The notes under the pieces are model-generated. The model had not been told where the DNA came from. It saw nothing but the letters and a program-made list of their open reading frames with translations, and searched no databases. From contig NZ_MDSK01000029.1 in assembly GCF_002940205.1 (NCBI RefSeq), positions 1 through 58,243 of the forward strand: a stretch of DNA of 58,243 nt, in the 5' to 3' direction. Both the position numbers and the translations under genes were made by a program. This document shows positions 30,360 through 40,204 of the stretch, piece after piece; position 1 is the first letter of the stretch, and each line of letters begins with the position of its first letter. This DNA comes from Xanthomonas arboricola pv. guizotiae. GTDB taxonomy: Bacteria; Pseudomonadota; Gammaproteobacteria; Xanthomonadales; Xanthomonadaceae.

Positions 30360-31166
30360 TTGGTATCTCCTGATGCTAATTGATGGGGGTTTACTTCTTT
30401 TGTGGTGGTTGCATCTGAGGTTGTGCTGTCGATATCGACCATTTTCATGCAGTGCACGACATGCTAGCTGCGTGCAACAAGCTGCGAAGGAGTGGGATGC
30501 GCAGTACTGTGACGATTTTGGAATCGTCCGGATGGCCCACGTCTATATAAAGACAATCCCCCATGGCAGATGCAGACATGGCCCAGGGAGGACTCGCATT
30601 GCTATGGAGACCGGTCTGCGACAACGGCTTTCCATCTCGCGATCCTGCGTAGGCAGTCGAGGTAGTTCTTAAAGTCGCCTATGAGCACCGGGCTCGCTCA
30701 TCCTGGAATTCAACAATGTCAACACGAAGAATGCGCGCTGTGTGATCCAGCAGGTTGCCGCTCAGCTCGGTTGCACATGAGGGTGCGTAGGCGCTGCGGT
30801 AAACCGCTTGCGTCCGGTTGCGGGCGAGGCTGTGTTGCTTGCAGCGATCACGCTGCTGCAGCCGGCGACGCGGTAGGCCGTGCCATGCCGCGTGCAAGCG
30901 TGGCGAGCTCGGCCGACCATCGTGGATGCCTTGCAACGCCGCGGGCCTGTTGCGGGGCAGAATGCGCTGCCGCATGGGCTGTGCTACTTAGCTTTCCACG
31001 GCATTAGAACGATCCAATCGCATCTGCGTGGAAGCGGACGCAAGAGGAGGGGGAGGGGTCGCAACGGCGCCGGATCTCTTGCGTCACTTCCCGCGGCGTT
31101 CTTGTCCGATCTTTGGATCGATAGAAATCCACCGAAGCCGATCACTATTGGGAGAGCACGATCGAA
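30360..31166. other. 807-base intergenic region upstream of the TonB-dependent receptor
   Basis: No gene is supported. A perfect 12-base palindrome gtcgatatcgac lies near 30428-30439, within the 5' region of the small secreted gene, and could be an operator. The last 150 bases before the receptor gene are purine-rich and presumably hold its promoter, but I cannot point to boxes with confidence. Confidence 0.35.
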
Positions 31167-34100
31167 ATGAACTGCATGCCATTCGCACGCAACCGCAGCA
31201 CGCTGTCCGCCGGTATCGCCATTGCCTTGTTCGCGAGCGCCGCCTCTACCACCGCTGCCGCCCAGCAGGCCGACGGCACGCCGGCGCCCACGGGCCAGGC
31301 CGAGTTGCAGGCCAAGGACCTGGACGCGGTGACGGTGACCGGCTACCGCTACGCGATCGAAAAAAGTCTGGAGCAGAAGCGCAACGCCAACGCCGTGGTC
31401 GATGTGATCACCGCCGAGGACGTGGGCAAGTTCCCCGACAAGAACGTGGCCGATGCGCTGCAGCGCGTGCCCGGCGTGGTCATCAGCCGCGACGGCGGCG
31501 AAGGCAAGAATGTCAGTGTGCGCGGCCTGTCCTCGGAGCTGGTGCTGACCGAATTGAACGGCAACTACATCGCCACCGCCGAATCCAACGGCGACCCGAC
31601 GCGCTCGTTCAACTACACGCTGCTGCCGTCGAACCTGCTGGGCAGTGCGGAGCTGTACAAGACCCCGGAAGCGCGTATCGACGAAGGCGGCATCGGCGGC
31701 ACGGTGATCCTGCAGACGCGGCGCCCGCTGGAACTGGAGCCACATTCCGGCTTCGTCTCGGCCGAGGGCACCTGGTCGGATACCAGCAAGAAGACCGACG
31801 GCCAGTTCTCCGGTTCGTACTCGTGGCACGACAAGGACAACCGCTTCGGTGTCTTCGTGGGCTACACGCAGCAGAAGCGCACCGCTCGCACGCTCAATGC
31901 CAGTACCGAGGGCTGGCAGTGGTACGGCCGCGACGAAGTCGGCCCGGCGGTCGACGTGAATGGAAATCCGTCGGACTTCAACGCCAACTGGTGGGGCGGT
32001 ACTGGTTTCTGGGACCAGAACAGCAATTACTACACCGGTTTCATGATGCCGACGGCGGTCAACCTGGACGTCAAACGCGAGGAGCGCGAGCGCAAGGGTG
32101 GGCAACTGACCTTGCAGTTCAAGCCGACCGACGACCTGACGCTGACCGCGAACTACTTCCGCTTCGACCTGTCGCAGGACTCGCAGACCAATACCATCAA
32201 GATTCCCGAGTGGAACATTGCCCGCTATAACGGCGACGGCAACTGGCGCGGCGGCCGTCTGCTCGACGGGCTGCGGTTCGATCCCAGCGGCACGATTGTC
32301 ACCGGCGCCGCCTACAGCCTGCGTCCGGGCAAGACCTACTATTGCAGCGAGGCGCAGGCCGCCGCGGCCGGCCTGCCGCCGGGCGGCTGGGGCTCGGACG
32401 ACTGCACGGTGCCGACGCCGCAGATCACCGGCAGCTACAACATCGAGAAATCGCAGTCGCAGACGGTGGACCTGGGCGGCGAATGGCGTGGCGAGCAGGT
32501 GGACGTGGCGTTCAAGGCCGGCCGCACCTGGGCCAAGGGCGGGCCGGAGCTGCAGTTCTCCCTGCCGATCAAGCCGCGCCTCCAGAACGCCGACGGCAGC
32601 TGGACCAACGGCAACTTCGCCAGCGCCTGGGACCTGACCGGCACCCCAAGCATGACGTTCTCGCCGGAGCTGATGCAGAACCTGCGCGACGGCATCCTGC
32701 AGGTCGACCTGGGCTCGACCGGCTCGTCCTGGACCCGCAACACCAATCAGCAGCAGTACGCGCAGATCGATACCACCTGGCATTTCGATGGCGAGGTCTT
32801 CGACTCGCTGCAGTTCGGCCTCAAGCGTCGCGACGGCGGCATCCACCGCAGTACCGGCAACAACTACTGGGTGTGCCCGGGCACCGACCCGGGCGACTAC
32901 GACAACCGCTACTGGAACGGGCGCTGCAATGCCATCGCCACGCAGTTCTCGCCGGGCCTGCTGTTCGCGCAGGACAACCTGGCCGGTGGCGTCAACGCCA
33001 GCGCGTTCCCGGCGATCAACTTCCCTGGCTACATCGGCTACTTGAACCAGACCTACGGCGCGATGCAGACCCGCAGCGAAGACAACTTCGTCTACAACGT
33101 CGACGAGGAGATCTATTCGACGTACCTGCAACTCAACTTCCACACCGAGCGGCTGCGTGGCAACGTCGGCGTGCGCGTGGCGCGCACCGGCCAGCGTGCC
33201 GATTCCACCGACAAGGTGACCGCCTACAACGATTACTTCTTCGATGGCGCCGACGGCAATCCGCTGGCCTGCCAGCAGGGCGCCGACATGCCCGGCGGCG
33301 CCCCGGCCGATACCTATTGCGGGACCGAAGGCTACTGGCGTTTGTCGGACAGCGTGCAACGCACCGAGTCGTTCGTGGTCAGCGGGCTGGACCGCAACTA
33401 CACCGACGTGCTGCCGAGTTTCAACCTGGCCTATGACTTGAGCGAGAACCTGCTGCTGCGCGCGGCGGCGTCGAAGGTGATCGCGCGGCCCAGCTACAAC
33501 GACATCGCCGCGCCTGGCAGCCTGGAGTACTACAGCCCCGAGTACGTGGCCGACCGGCGCCTGACCGGCGGTGCCAGCGAGCAGGGCTGGTACGGCTCGG
33601 GCAGCAACAAGAACCTGGAGCCGTACAAGGCCAACCAGTTCGACCTGGGGCTGGAATGGTATTTCCAGCCGGGTTCTGTGGCGGGTGTGGGACTGTTCCG
33701 CAAGAACGTGGAGAACTTCGCGGTCGACGTGATCAGCGACGTCAACATGATGGTCGACGGGCAATTGGTCACCGTGCAGAACTACAGCACCCAGGCCGGC
33801 GGCCAGGACGCGGTCTCGCAGGGTGTGGAGCTCTACGCGCAGCACACGCTGCCATTCGGTCTTGGTGTGCAGTTCAACTACACGTACAACGACGCCAGCA
33901 AGGCGGCGGTGCGGCTGGAGGACGGCACCGAGGCCGGCAAGACTTCAATGCCCGGCAGCGCCAGGAACCAGACCAACCTCACTGTGTTCTACGAGATCGA
34001 CAGCCTGCTGCTGCGCGCCTCGTACAATCGTCGCGGTGAGCTGGTACAAGGCCTGGTCAACGGGTTGAACGTCTTTGAGGAGCCGTACTACCAGATCGAT

Positions 34101-34268
34101 GTCAACGCGGCCTACAACATCACCCCGGCGCTCAGCCTCACTGCCTCGGTGCTGAATCTGACCAAGCAGGAGTCCCGCTCGCGCCTGGGCGACGACACTC
34201 GCGCCCGCTTCTATAGCGGCGGATACGCAGGCCGGTTGGCGTACCTGGGGCTGACCTACAAGTTCTAG
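31167..34268 (+). CDS. TonB-dependent outer-membrane receptor
   Basis: A 1033-residue outer-membrane transporter. Signal peptide about 1-31 (ends AAAQQ), a plug domain about 50-180 with the typical DVITAEDVGKFPDKNVADAL and VPGVVISRDGG..VSVRGL motifs, then a long beta-barrel ending in the aromatic C-terminal signature LAYLGLTYKF. The plug wording places it in the large Xanthomonas/Caulobacter receptor family often linked to plant carbohydrate uptake; the substrate is not evident. GGGAGAG 12 bases before the ATG is the only ribosome-site candidate; Met4 is an alternative. No sugar-use genes adjoin it. Confidence 0.95.
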   Translation: MNCMPFARNRSTLSAGIAIALFASAASTTAAAQQADGTPAPTGQAELQAKDLDAVTVTGYRYAIEKSLEQKRNANAVVDVITAEDVGKFPDKNVADALQRVPGVVISRDGGEGKNVSVRGLSSELVLTELNGNYIATAESNGDPTRSFNYTLLPSNLLGSAELYKTPEARIDEGGIGGTVILQTRRPLELEPHSGFVSAEGTWSDTSKKTDGQFSGSYSWHDKDNRFGVFVGYTQQKRTARTLNASTEGWQWYGRDEVGPAVDVNGNPSDFNANWWGGTGFWDQNSNYYTGFMMPTAVNLDVKREERERKGGQLTLQFKPTDDLTLTANYFRFDLSQDSQTNTIKIPEWNIARYNGDGNWRGGRLLDGLRFDPSGTIVTGAAYSLRPGKTYYCSEAQAAAAGLPPGGWGSDDCTVPTPQITGSYNIEKSQSQTVDLGGEWRGEQVDVAFKAGRTWAKGGPELQFSLPIKPRLQNADGSWTNGNFASAWDLTGTPSMTFSPELMQNLRDGILQVDLGSTGSSWTRNTNQQQYAQIDTTWHFDGEVFDSLQFGLKRRDGGIHRSTGNNYWVCPGTDPGDYDNRYWNGRCNAIATQFSPGLLFAQDNLAGGVNASAFPAINFPGYIGYLNQTYGAMQTRSEDNFVYNVDEEIYSTYLQLNFHTERLRGNVGVRVARTGQRADSTDKVTAYNDYFFDGADGNPLACQQGADMPGGAPADTYCGTEGYWRLSDSVQRTESFVVSGLDRNYTDVLPSFNLAYDLSENLLLRAAASKVIARPSYNDIAAPGSLEYYSPEYVADRRLTGGASEQGWYGSGSNKNLEPYKANQFDLGLEWYFQPGSVAGVGLFRKNVENFAVDVISDVNMMVDGQLVTVQNYSTQAGGQDAVSQGVELYAQHTLPFGLGVQFNYTYNDASKAAVRLEDGTEAGKTSMPGSARNQTNLTVFYEIDSLLLRASYNRRGELVQGLVNGLNVFEEPYYQIDVNAAYNITPALSLTASVLNLTKQESRSRLGDDTRARFYSGGYAGRLAYLGLTYKF

Positions 34269-34443
34269 GTCGCAAGGTGTCGCGCCCGTGCATGCCGCGT
34301 GGCGGACGGTATGGGCGCGATGGTTTGGCGACGGCCGGGCTGTAGTCGAGCCGTTATTTCGCGAGCCCTTATCTTTATGAATATTTTTGTTATCGTAGTG
34401 TCGGCGCCAGGACAAATGTCAAGGCGCCGACCATAGGAAAATA

Positions 34444-36030
34444 TTAATTCCGGACTAGTGCCCTCAGAGTGACCTTTGAGTACGCGCTTACTCCAGATAG
34501 TCTAATGTAATACGTACCCGCGACCGGGTTATCGACTTGCATCGTCTGACTGTTTGTCGAAGGACGAGTTGAGCGGCTCTCATAATCCGTTTCAGTGGGG
34601 ATTGATGCTCTTTTCATGAAGAGAGATATATTTCCAGTTCCGCCGTACGACATAACTCGCAGAAGTTTTGTTCCAGCTGGTACGTCAAGTCTATATAAGT
34701 GATCTTCACCCGCATCACCTTTAATTTCCTCAACTAACTCATCTGACTTGATCGGAGTAATTCCTTCTGCAACACTGCTAAATATTTGTCCCAGTAGGTC
34801 GGAATATACTTCTGCTGTGGCTCCAGGAGCATAAAAATACAATCCGCCAGTATCCTTTGCGAGGCGAGAAAAAACTTCTCGCGAAGACAGGGTGGCCGCC
34901 GGGATTACATCGGTGTTTCCGTTGACCGCGCGACTCTTCGTGGCTGCACCCGCGACACAGTCGCCGGATAAGAGCACATTTACACGTGTCCCGCTAGCGC
35001 GAGCTTGTGCGGTAAGAGCGTCAACATTTCCGTTGCCTGGCGACGCGTCGGTCGCTAGGATTACAGAGCCCTCCGAGTCTTCATCCGTGTCGATTCGTGA
35101 AAGTGCCAGTCCCAAAGCTCCAAGGGAGTCTTCCGGACAGTCATCACCGCCTGAAGCTGAAAGGGCTTGCACAGCGCTTATGACCGCTGAAGTGTCCTCA
35201 GTGTTTGCAAGTCGGAGAGTAGGAGAGTCCTTGAAGCTAATGAGCTCATACGAAACGGCACGCTGATCTTCGCCGGTATTAGTATTATCAATGAAGCTTG
35301 CTATTGCAGTTTTAACGCCACTCAGTTGTGTATCCATTGAGCCAGTGTCATCAATGGTCAATTCTACTCGGATAGGCGGCCACGTTGTCACCAAGTTATT
35401 TATACGGACTTCGTCACCACAAGAGCCGGTATGTAGTGATTCTAAAACCGTGCGATTGATTGGATTGCGCGCCCCACCAGAAGCACGGAGAATAGTAAAA
35501 TTAGCCTGCGCTCTGCTAGTAAGTGGATCGTCTACTACAAGAACGCCGTTACGGATGCCCGCAATCGGATCGCGTGACACTGTAGAAGCCATAAAGCCAC
35601 TGACCTCTGCAGTCTGTGCAGAGAAAGGACATGTTACCGTCGTCGCTGCCTCGCCGTTGATGGCAGCACCACCCGATATCCGAACTGTTGGGGTGCCAAA
35701 TCCCCAGAAGATCGCTGCCGGACCAACACTTCCACCTGCAGCGGATTGCTCACGAGTAAGCGTCCGCATGTCGCCTGTACGCGTGTTCAGTTGATAGACG
35801 AGGTTCGGATCCAATTCATGCAAATACTTTAGCCCAAGCTTTTTGAGGATAACCCCGGTCTCCGGATGCTCTATAGTCATCTGGGAAGAAAAGTTCTTGG
35901 ATCTTACAATGAGTTCCGGTGCTGGATAATTGCGTGCCTCTTGCAACTGAGGTTCGGCCCACACCTTTCCCGCTGAGCTAATGCATAAGCTAGCTGCTAT
36001 AAGTAAAATTCCATATTTATTCGCTTTCAC
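34444..36030 (-). CDS. Secreted von Willebrand factor A / PPC-type protein
   Basis: A 528-residue protein with a signal peptide (about 1-25, cut near VWAEP). A von Willebrand A domain spans about 220-420 with a metal-site motif IDDTGSMD (D227, T229, S231) and a second acidic loop ATDAS near 327. The last 90 residues (about 440-528) look like a bacterial pre-peptidase C-terminal (PPC) domain, ending AGTYYIRLSG. The start codon is GTG, supported by AAGGAG eight bases upstream; an overlapping ATG is out of frame. Base composition is clearly A+T-richer than the core genes, suggesting acquisition. Such proteins bind ligands or surfaces; no peptidase domain is present. Confidence 0.85.
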   Translation of the reverse strand: MKANKYGILLIAASLCISSAGKVWAEPQLQEARNYPAPELIVRSKNFSSQMTIEHPETGVILKKLGLKYLHELDPNLVYQLNTRTGDMRTLTREQSAAGGSVGPAAIFWGFGTPTVRISGGAAINGEAATTVTCPFSAQTAEVSGFMASTVSRDPIAGIRNGVLVVDDPLTSRAQANFTILRASGGARNPINRTVLESLHTGSCGDEVRINNLVTTWPPIRVELTIDDTGSMDTQLSGVKTAIASFIDNTNTGEDQRAVSYELISFKDSPTLRLANTEDTSAVISAVQALSASGGDDCPEDSLGALGLALSRIDTDEDSEGSVILATDASPGNGNVDALTAQARASGTRVNVLLSGDCVAGAATKSRAVNGNTDVIPAATLSSREVFSRLAKDTGGLYFYAPGATAEVYSDLLGQIFSSVAEGITPIKSDELVEEIKGDAGEDHLYRLDVPAGTKLLRVMSYGGTGNISLFMKRASIPTETDYESRSTRPSTNSQTMQVDNPVAGTYYIRLSGVSAYSKVTLRALVRN

Positions 36031-36142
36031 GACAACATCTCCTTGTATCGATAGATCCTATTGAATTGACAGGCAACCATCTGTCATTATTACCCAGGAT
36101 GGGCAATTCCATTATCCGAGATTAATGGTCTCTCGGTAAATT

Positions 36143-36817
36143 TTACTTTATTGAGCTGGGGCGAAAGGAAGCCCGGCCAAAAACCATGCTTCCGCTTGTT
36201 ATTATAAACCCATTTTCAGGATCCAGCTCATGACGGTCATTGGTGTCGTATTGCATTAGCATAAAAAGGCTATAAAATGCCTTGTCGAATATTTTCATGA
36301 CAGCTAGATGTTGAAGCATGACCTCTGGAACATGACCCTTTAAACTTATAAGCCTTTCAAAATAATCGGGGTCAGTTAAAATATTTGCGGCCTCAGCAAT
36401 TGCGCCATGTAGCTCGGAGAGATCAGTCAATGCTCGCTGCTGTAGCGGCAGAGTGGACGAGTCCTGCGCAATCCGAAATGCGATGCTTACGGCATCCCCG
36501 GCAATTCTTACTAGCTTTGATACCTGCTCAGTAGGATCATCAACCTTGTTAAGGTCTTCGATCTGATTTCGTAGATGCTCAAGATCTTCTGGAAAACAGC
36601 GGTCCATCGCTTCCTCACAGGTAGTTATTTTGTCGGGTTTTCTGCGAGCGCCATGCCCATACAGCCAGTGGATCACACTTATTCTTCGTTTACAATCACT
36701 GAAAAGCAGCTGTCCGTTAGAGCCATGCCCCAGGCTGGCTGTGCCAGGCTCTGATCTTAGGGAAGCTCTGAACAACTCCTCGATAGACTTCTGATCGACG
36801 CCTGAGGTTGGAGCCAT
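36143..36817 (-). CDS. Unrecognised protein in the A+T-rich accessory region
   Basis: A cytoplasmic-looking protein of 224 residues (233 if the in-frame TTG at 36844 is used) with no signal peptide or membrane segment. The middle (about 80-190) is predicted helical with many charged residues (DLEHLRNQIEDLNKVDD). Neither the ATG at 36817 nor the TTG has a clear ribosome site. It is A+T-rich, lies between the vWA gene and an IS5-family element, and has no partner gene. I do not recognise any family. A secreted effector is conceivable but I see no PIP box or other secretion signal. Confidence 0.6.
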   Translation of the reverse strand: MAPTSGVDQKSIEELFRASLRSEPGTASLGHGSNGQLLFSDCKRRISVIHWLYGHGARRKPDKITTCEEAMDRCFPEDLEHLRNQIEDLNKVDDPTEQVSKLVRIAGDAVSIAFRIAQDSSTLPLQQRALTDLSELHGAIAEAANILTDPDYFERLISLKGHVPEVMLQHLAVMKIFDKAFYSLFMLMQYDTNDRHELDPENGFIITSGSMVFGRASFRPSSIK

Positions 36818-36954
36818 CACGCGTAAGTGATTGATTTTCAGCAACGGAGATTGTCGTGATCAAGCGAAATCCCAAATTCGCTCGCAACGCCAAGAGTTGT
36901 TCAGAGGTTCCTTAGTGCTTCAAGACGAAATAAAATAACGGTTCCAGGTTCTTA

Positions 36955-37803
36955 GAACCTGTTCGCGATCTCTTTCAAACCATGCAAACTGCACGAATGC
37001 GCGAGAAGACCTATCCAAGTGACATGAGCCGTGAGCGGTTCGAGCAGATCCGCCCGATTTTGGAGCGAGCCCGCAAACGCACCAAGCCTGCGACGGTGGA
37101 TGTGTATGAGGTGTGGTGCGCAGTGCTGTATTTACTGCGGGCAGGTTGCCAGTGGCGTGCGTTGCCCAGTGACTTTCCGAAGTGGCGCACGGTGCATTCC
37201 TACTTTGCCAAGTGGAGCGAAGTGGACGATGAAGGTAGAAGCCTGCTGGAGCGGGCGCTCAAAAAATCAGGTTGGCGCGGCCCGCGAAACACAGGGGCGC
37301 AACGCCAGCAGCACGTTCTTGATCGTGGACGCGCAGAGCGTGAAGCACAGCGATACGGCAGGTCAGAAGGGCTATGACGCAGGCAAGAAGGTGTCGGGCA
37401 TCAAGCGCCACATTGCGGTGGATACGCAAGGATTTCCGCATGCCGTTGCGGTGACCACGGCGGAGGTCACCGATCGTAAAGGCGCGCTGGAAGCATTGGA
37501 GCGCTGCCAATCGGGTTTGGGTTGGGTGAAAAGCCTGCTGTGCGACAGCGGCTATACCGGAGACCCCTTCGCCGAGGGCGTACAGGACATCATTGGCAAG
37601 CACGGCGCCGTCCAGATTGCCAAACGCCGCGAGCTGCATACCTTCAAGGTCATGCCCAAGCGCTGGATTGTCGAGCGCAGCTTTGCCTGGCTGGAGAAGA
37701 ACCGAAGGCTATGGAAGAACTGCGAGCGAAAGCTCAATACCAGCTTGCAGTTCATCCACCTGGCCTTCCTGGCACTGCTGCTCAGGAGATCGTGAACAGA
37801 TTC
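36955..37803 (+). mobile_element. Complete IS5-family insertion sequence (IS427-like group)
   Basis: An 849-base element. The ends are imperfect inverted repeats: left GAACCTGTTCGCGATCTC, right (reverse complement) GAATCTGTTCACGATCTC, 16 of 18 matching. TTA flanks both ends (36952-36954 and 37804-37806), consistent with a short target duplication. Size, ends and the two-frame transposase agree with an intact member of the family. Confidence 0.88.
36982..37795 (+). CDS. IS5-family transposase, two frames joined at an A6 run
   Basis: The first frame runs from ATG 36982 and would stop at 37377; the second carries the catalytic core and ends at 37795. Fusion at AAAAAA (37261-37266) by a +1 shift joins LLERALKK to QVGAARETQGRNASSTF and restores a DDE transposase of about 270 residues: D in LIVDAQSVK, D in LCDSGYTG, E in WIVERSFAWLEK. 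This arrangement is known for the IS427 group, so I read it as recoding (ribosomal or transcriptional slippage) and not as a broken gene. Confidence 0.85.
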
Positions 37804-37939
37804 TTAGACAGCCGGCCTTGCCTCAATGATGCCTGCAGCGCTGGATGATCACGCGGCTGGCAAGCGTGGGCTCGCTTGCCGATGCGCTTGTGATGCGAAG
37901 TTGGCGGCTGGCTCGCTCCATTCAGGCGCAATGACCGAC

Positions 37940-39009
37940 CTGATTAGCCCTGACCCTCAGCGAGCAGTCGCAAGATCTGAGCCGGCATGGGGAGATGCTG
38001 TTGCCAGCTGAAGCCGACGAGGTGGCCCGATGAGTATCAATGCCGTACAGTTCCAGGCTGGATTGTCGATGCCGGAGTTCTTCGCTGCCTACGGTACCGA
38101 GGCCAAGTGCTACCGCGCTCTGTATCAATGGCGGTGGCCGCAGGGATTTCGCTGCCCTTCCTGCGCTGGACGGGCGCGCTCGCGCTTCAAGCGTGGTGGC
38201 GCCATTTACTCTCAATGCAGCGCGTGCCGGCATCAGACCAGCCTGATCGCGGGCACGATGTTCCAAGGCACCAAACTGCCACTGCGCATCTGGATGCTGG
38301 CCTTGCACCTGTTGACCTCGACCAAGACCAACATGGCCGCGCTGGAACTGATGCGTCATCTGGGCATCAACTACAAGAGTGCTTGGCGGATGAAGCACAA
38401 GATCATGCAGGTCATGGCCGAGCGAGAAGCCACGCGTCGACTGTCCGGGTTCGTACAGATCGACGATGCCTACCTCGGCGGTGAGCGCAATGGTGGCAAG
38501 GCTGGGCGCGGATCGGAGAACAAGCAGCCGTTCCTGATTGCAGTGCAGACCGATGCCACTTTCACCGCGCCGAGCTTTGTGGTGATCGAGCCGGTGCGCA
38601 GCTTCGACAATGCCTCGCTCACGGACTGGACTGCGCGTCGCCTGGCACCCGAATGCGAGGTCTATACCGACGGGTTGGCCTGCTTCCGCCGCCTGGAAGA
38701 GGCCGGCCACGCGCACACCACGCTGGACACCGGTGAAGGGCGTGCTGCAACAGAAGCTGCTGGTGCCCGCTGGGTCAACGTGGTGCTGGGCAACCTCAAA
38801 CGCGCCATCAGCGGCGTCTATCACGCCATCGCGCAAGGCAAATACGCAAGGCGGTATCTGGCCGAAGCGGCCTACCGATTCAATCGCAGATTCCGCCTGC
38901 CCGAAATGCTGCCACGACTCGCCACGGCGATGATGCGTTGCAAGCCCTGCCCGGAGCCGGTTCTGCGCATGGCGAGCAATTATCATGGCTGAGAGTCAGG
39001 GCTAATCAG
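37940..39009 (+). mobile_element. IS1595-family insertion sequence (ISXo5-like)
   Basis: A 1070-base element bounded by inverted repeats: left CTGATTAGCCCTGACCCTCA, and the right end reverse-complemented differs at a single position over 22 bases. No 8-base target duplication is visible (left flank ..tgaccga, right flank gaagattc), so the element may have recombined with another copy after insertion. It begins 137 bases from the IS5-family element and ends 56 bases from the pectate lyase stop codon. Confidence 0.85.
38030..38992 (+). CDS. IS1595-family transposase
   Basis: A 320-residue transposase. An N-terminal zinc ribbon (CPSC near 45, CSAC near 65) is followed by a DDE-like catalytic domain: FVQIDDAYLGG, VYTDGLACF and a third position near VNVVLGNLKR, where this family often has Asn or Glu. 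The region HLGINYKSAWRMKHKIM fits the family helix-turn-helix linker. AGGTGG four bases before the ATG supports the start. The gene looks intact. Confidence 0.9.
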   Translation: MSINAVQFQAGLSMPEFFAAYGTEAKCYRALYQWRWPQGFRCPSCAGRARSRFKRGGAIYSQCSACRHQTSLIAGTMFQGTKLPLRIWMLALHLLTSTKTNMAALELMRHLGINYKSAWRMKHKIMQVMAEREATRRLSGFVQIDDAYLGGERNGGKAGRGSENKQPFLIAVQTDATFTAPSFVVIEPVRSFDNASLTDWTARRLAPECEVYTDGLACFRRLEEAGHAHTTLDTGEGRAATEAAGARWVNVVLGNLKRAISGVYHAIAQGKYARRYLAEAAYRFNRRFRLPEMLPRLATAMMRCKPCPEPVLRMASNYHG

Positions 39010-39064
39010 GAAGATTCCTGCGGCCCCTCTTTCTGTTACGCAGTGAATGCTGGAGAAATCGTGT

Positions 39065-40204
39065 TTAGTGCGGCCCCGCGGTGGATAGAACGATGCCGGG
39101 GACTCTTGCTGCATCATCAGACTTGTAGCTGTATTTCACCGGCGCATTATTGAAGGTTGAGCCGATCGCCGAATTGCCGGTTGCTGCGTCATACACGTTT
39201 TTTTTCTCGTAGAAATTGTACATGTCCCCGCTTGATTCCAGTCGAATCTGGTTGCTACTATTGGTTTTGTAAAAATAGTTTGATTCGGAAAAAACAATGC
39301 TGCCGCTACCTACCTGTAAAGCGTTGTACTGCTGCTTTTCATAGCGGCGACCATCGGCAGCGGTGCGCGTGCCATTGGGCAAGGTGCTATTGTCAAAGTA
39401 GTTATTGTAGGCATGGACCCAGCCGCGGAGTAGGGGGCGCCCGGCAAGATTGGGGCCAAACCAGTTGTGGTGCAGCGTCACGTGCAGCTTATTGCCGCCA
39501 TATACATATGAATCGTTCTTGTTGTGACCAACAAGGATTGCCAAGCGCTCATTTGCGAGGTCATGATAATTTTTGTCGACCCAGTTCCATACTGGATCCG
39601 GATTCATGTTGACCCATGTGTTGCTGAAATAGAAGTGATTGTACGACAGCGTGATGTAATCAGATGATATGCCGACTGATAAAAGATCATCGCTCATGTC
39701 GTAGAAATCGCAGTGGTCGATCCAGGCATTGGATATGCGCCGCAATGATACGCCCACGTAGTTGATGCCAATGTTGTTGGAAGTTCCTTCGACTTGGTCG
39801 GGCAAGGCTTGCAAGTCGCCGATATTGCCAGCGAATGAGATGTTTCTGATAACCACGTTTTGAATGTTTGTCCCGGCGGGCAGCTTTTCGCCGCTAAATT
39901 TCAATTGGATGTTCTGCAAAGCCGCGCCACCGCCCGCAGCACCCTCGATTGTTATGTTGTTCCAAGCAGTGCTGGAGAAATTCAGGGTGGTCAATTTTGG
40001 GCCGCCGTAGATCTTTCCACGGATGATGATATGATGGTTTTTGGCATTGAATGCCGCTTGCAGCTCTGCAAGTGTTGTCACTGTAATGGCAGTTTCGCCA
40101 GATACAGATGCAGAGGAAAAACCCCCGGTATCAGCCTTGGCGACACTAGCCTGTGTGATAAAAATAGCAAAAAACAGCGAGATAGCAGGTAAATGTAAAT
40201 GCAA
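39065..40204 (-). CDS. Secreted pectate lyase (polysaccharide lyase family 1)
   Basis: A 379-residue extracellular enzyme that cleaves polygalacturonate in plant cell walls by beta-elimination. Signal peptide about 1-24 (cut near AKADT). The parallel beta-helix contains the calcium-binding Asp cluster (AWIDHCDFYDMSDD) and the catalytic region HHNWFGPNLAGRPLLRGWVHAYNNYF, read across in two pieces: HHNWFGPNLAGRPLLRG and VHAYNNYF with the catalytic Arg. No ATG exists at the 5' end; the only plausible start is TTG at 40204, with AAAGG seven bases before it. The gene is A+T-rich and adjoins an insertion sequence, so lateral acquisition is likely. Confidence 0.92.
   Translation of the reverse strand: MHLHLPAISLFFAIFITQASVAKADTGGFSSASVSGETAITVTTLAELQAAFNAKNHHIIIRGKIYGGPKLTTLNFSSTAWNNITIEGAAGGGAALQNIQLKFSGEKLPAGTNIQNVVIRNISFAGNIGDLQALPDQVEGTSNNIGINYVGVSLRRISNAWIDHCDFYDMSDDLLSVGISSDYITLSYNHFYFSNTWVNMNPDPVWNWVDKNYHDLANERLAILVGHNKNDSYVYGGNKLHVTLHHNWFGPNLAGRPLLRGWVHAYNNYFDNSTLPNGTRTAADGRRYEKQQYNALQVGSGSIVFSESNYFYKTNSSNQIRLESSGDMYNFYEKKNVYDAATGNSAIGSTFNNAPVKYSYKSDDAARVPGIVLSTAGPH

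Noticed and set aside
29376..31166. Possible tRNA or small-RNA genes in the large gaps
   Set aside because: No cloverleaf or strong promoter-terminator pair was found on reading both strands by eye.
36818..36960. PIP-box (TTCGB-N15-TTCGB) search for a type III effector promoter
   Set aside because: I could not find two boxes at the required spacing upstream of the unknown gene or of the pectate lyase.
36982..37795. Transposase split in two frames as a pseudogene
   Set aside because: The frames join at an A6 run in the way known for the IS427 group, and the element's ends and catalytic residues are intact.
37922..38986. Long minus-strand frame across the IS1595 element
   Set aside because: It is antisense to the transposase and has no family resemblance. 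The plus-strand frame has the zinc ribbon and catalytic motifs.
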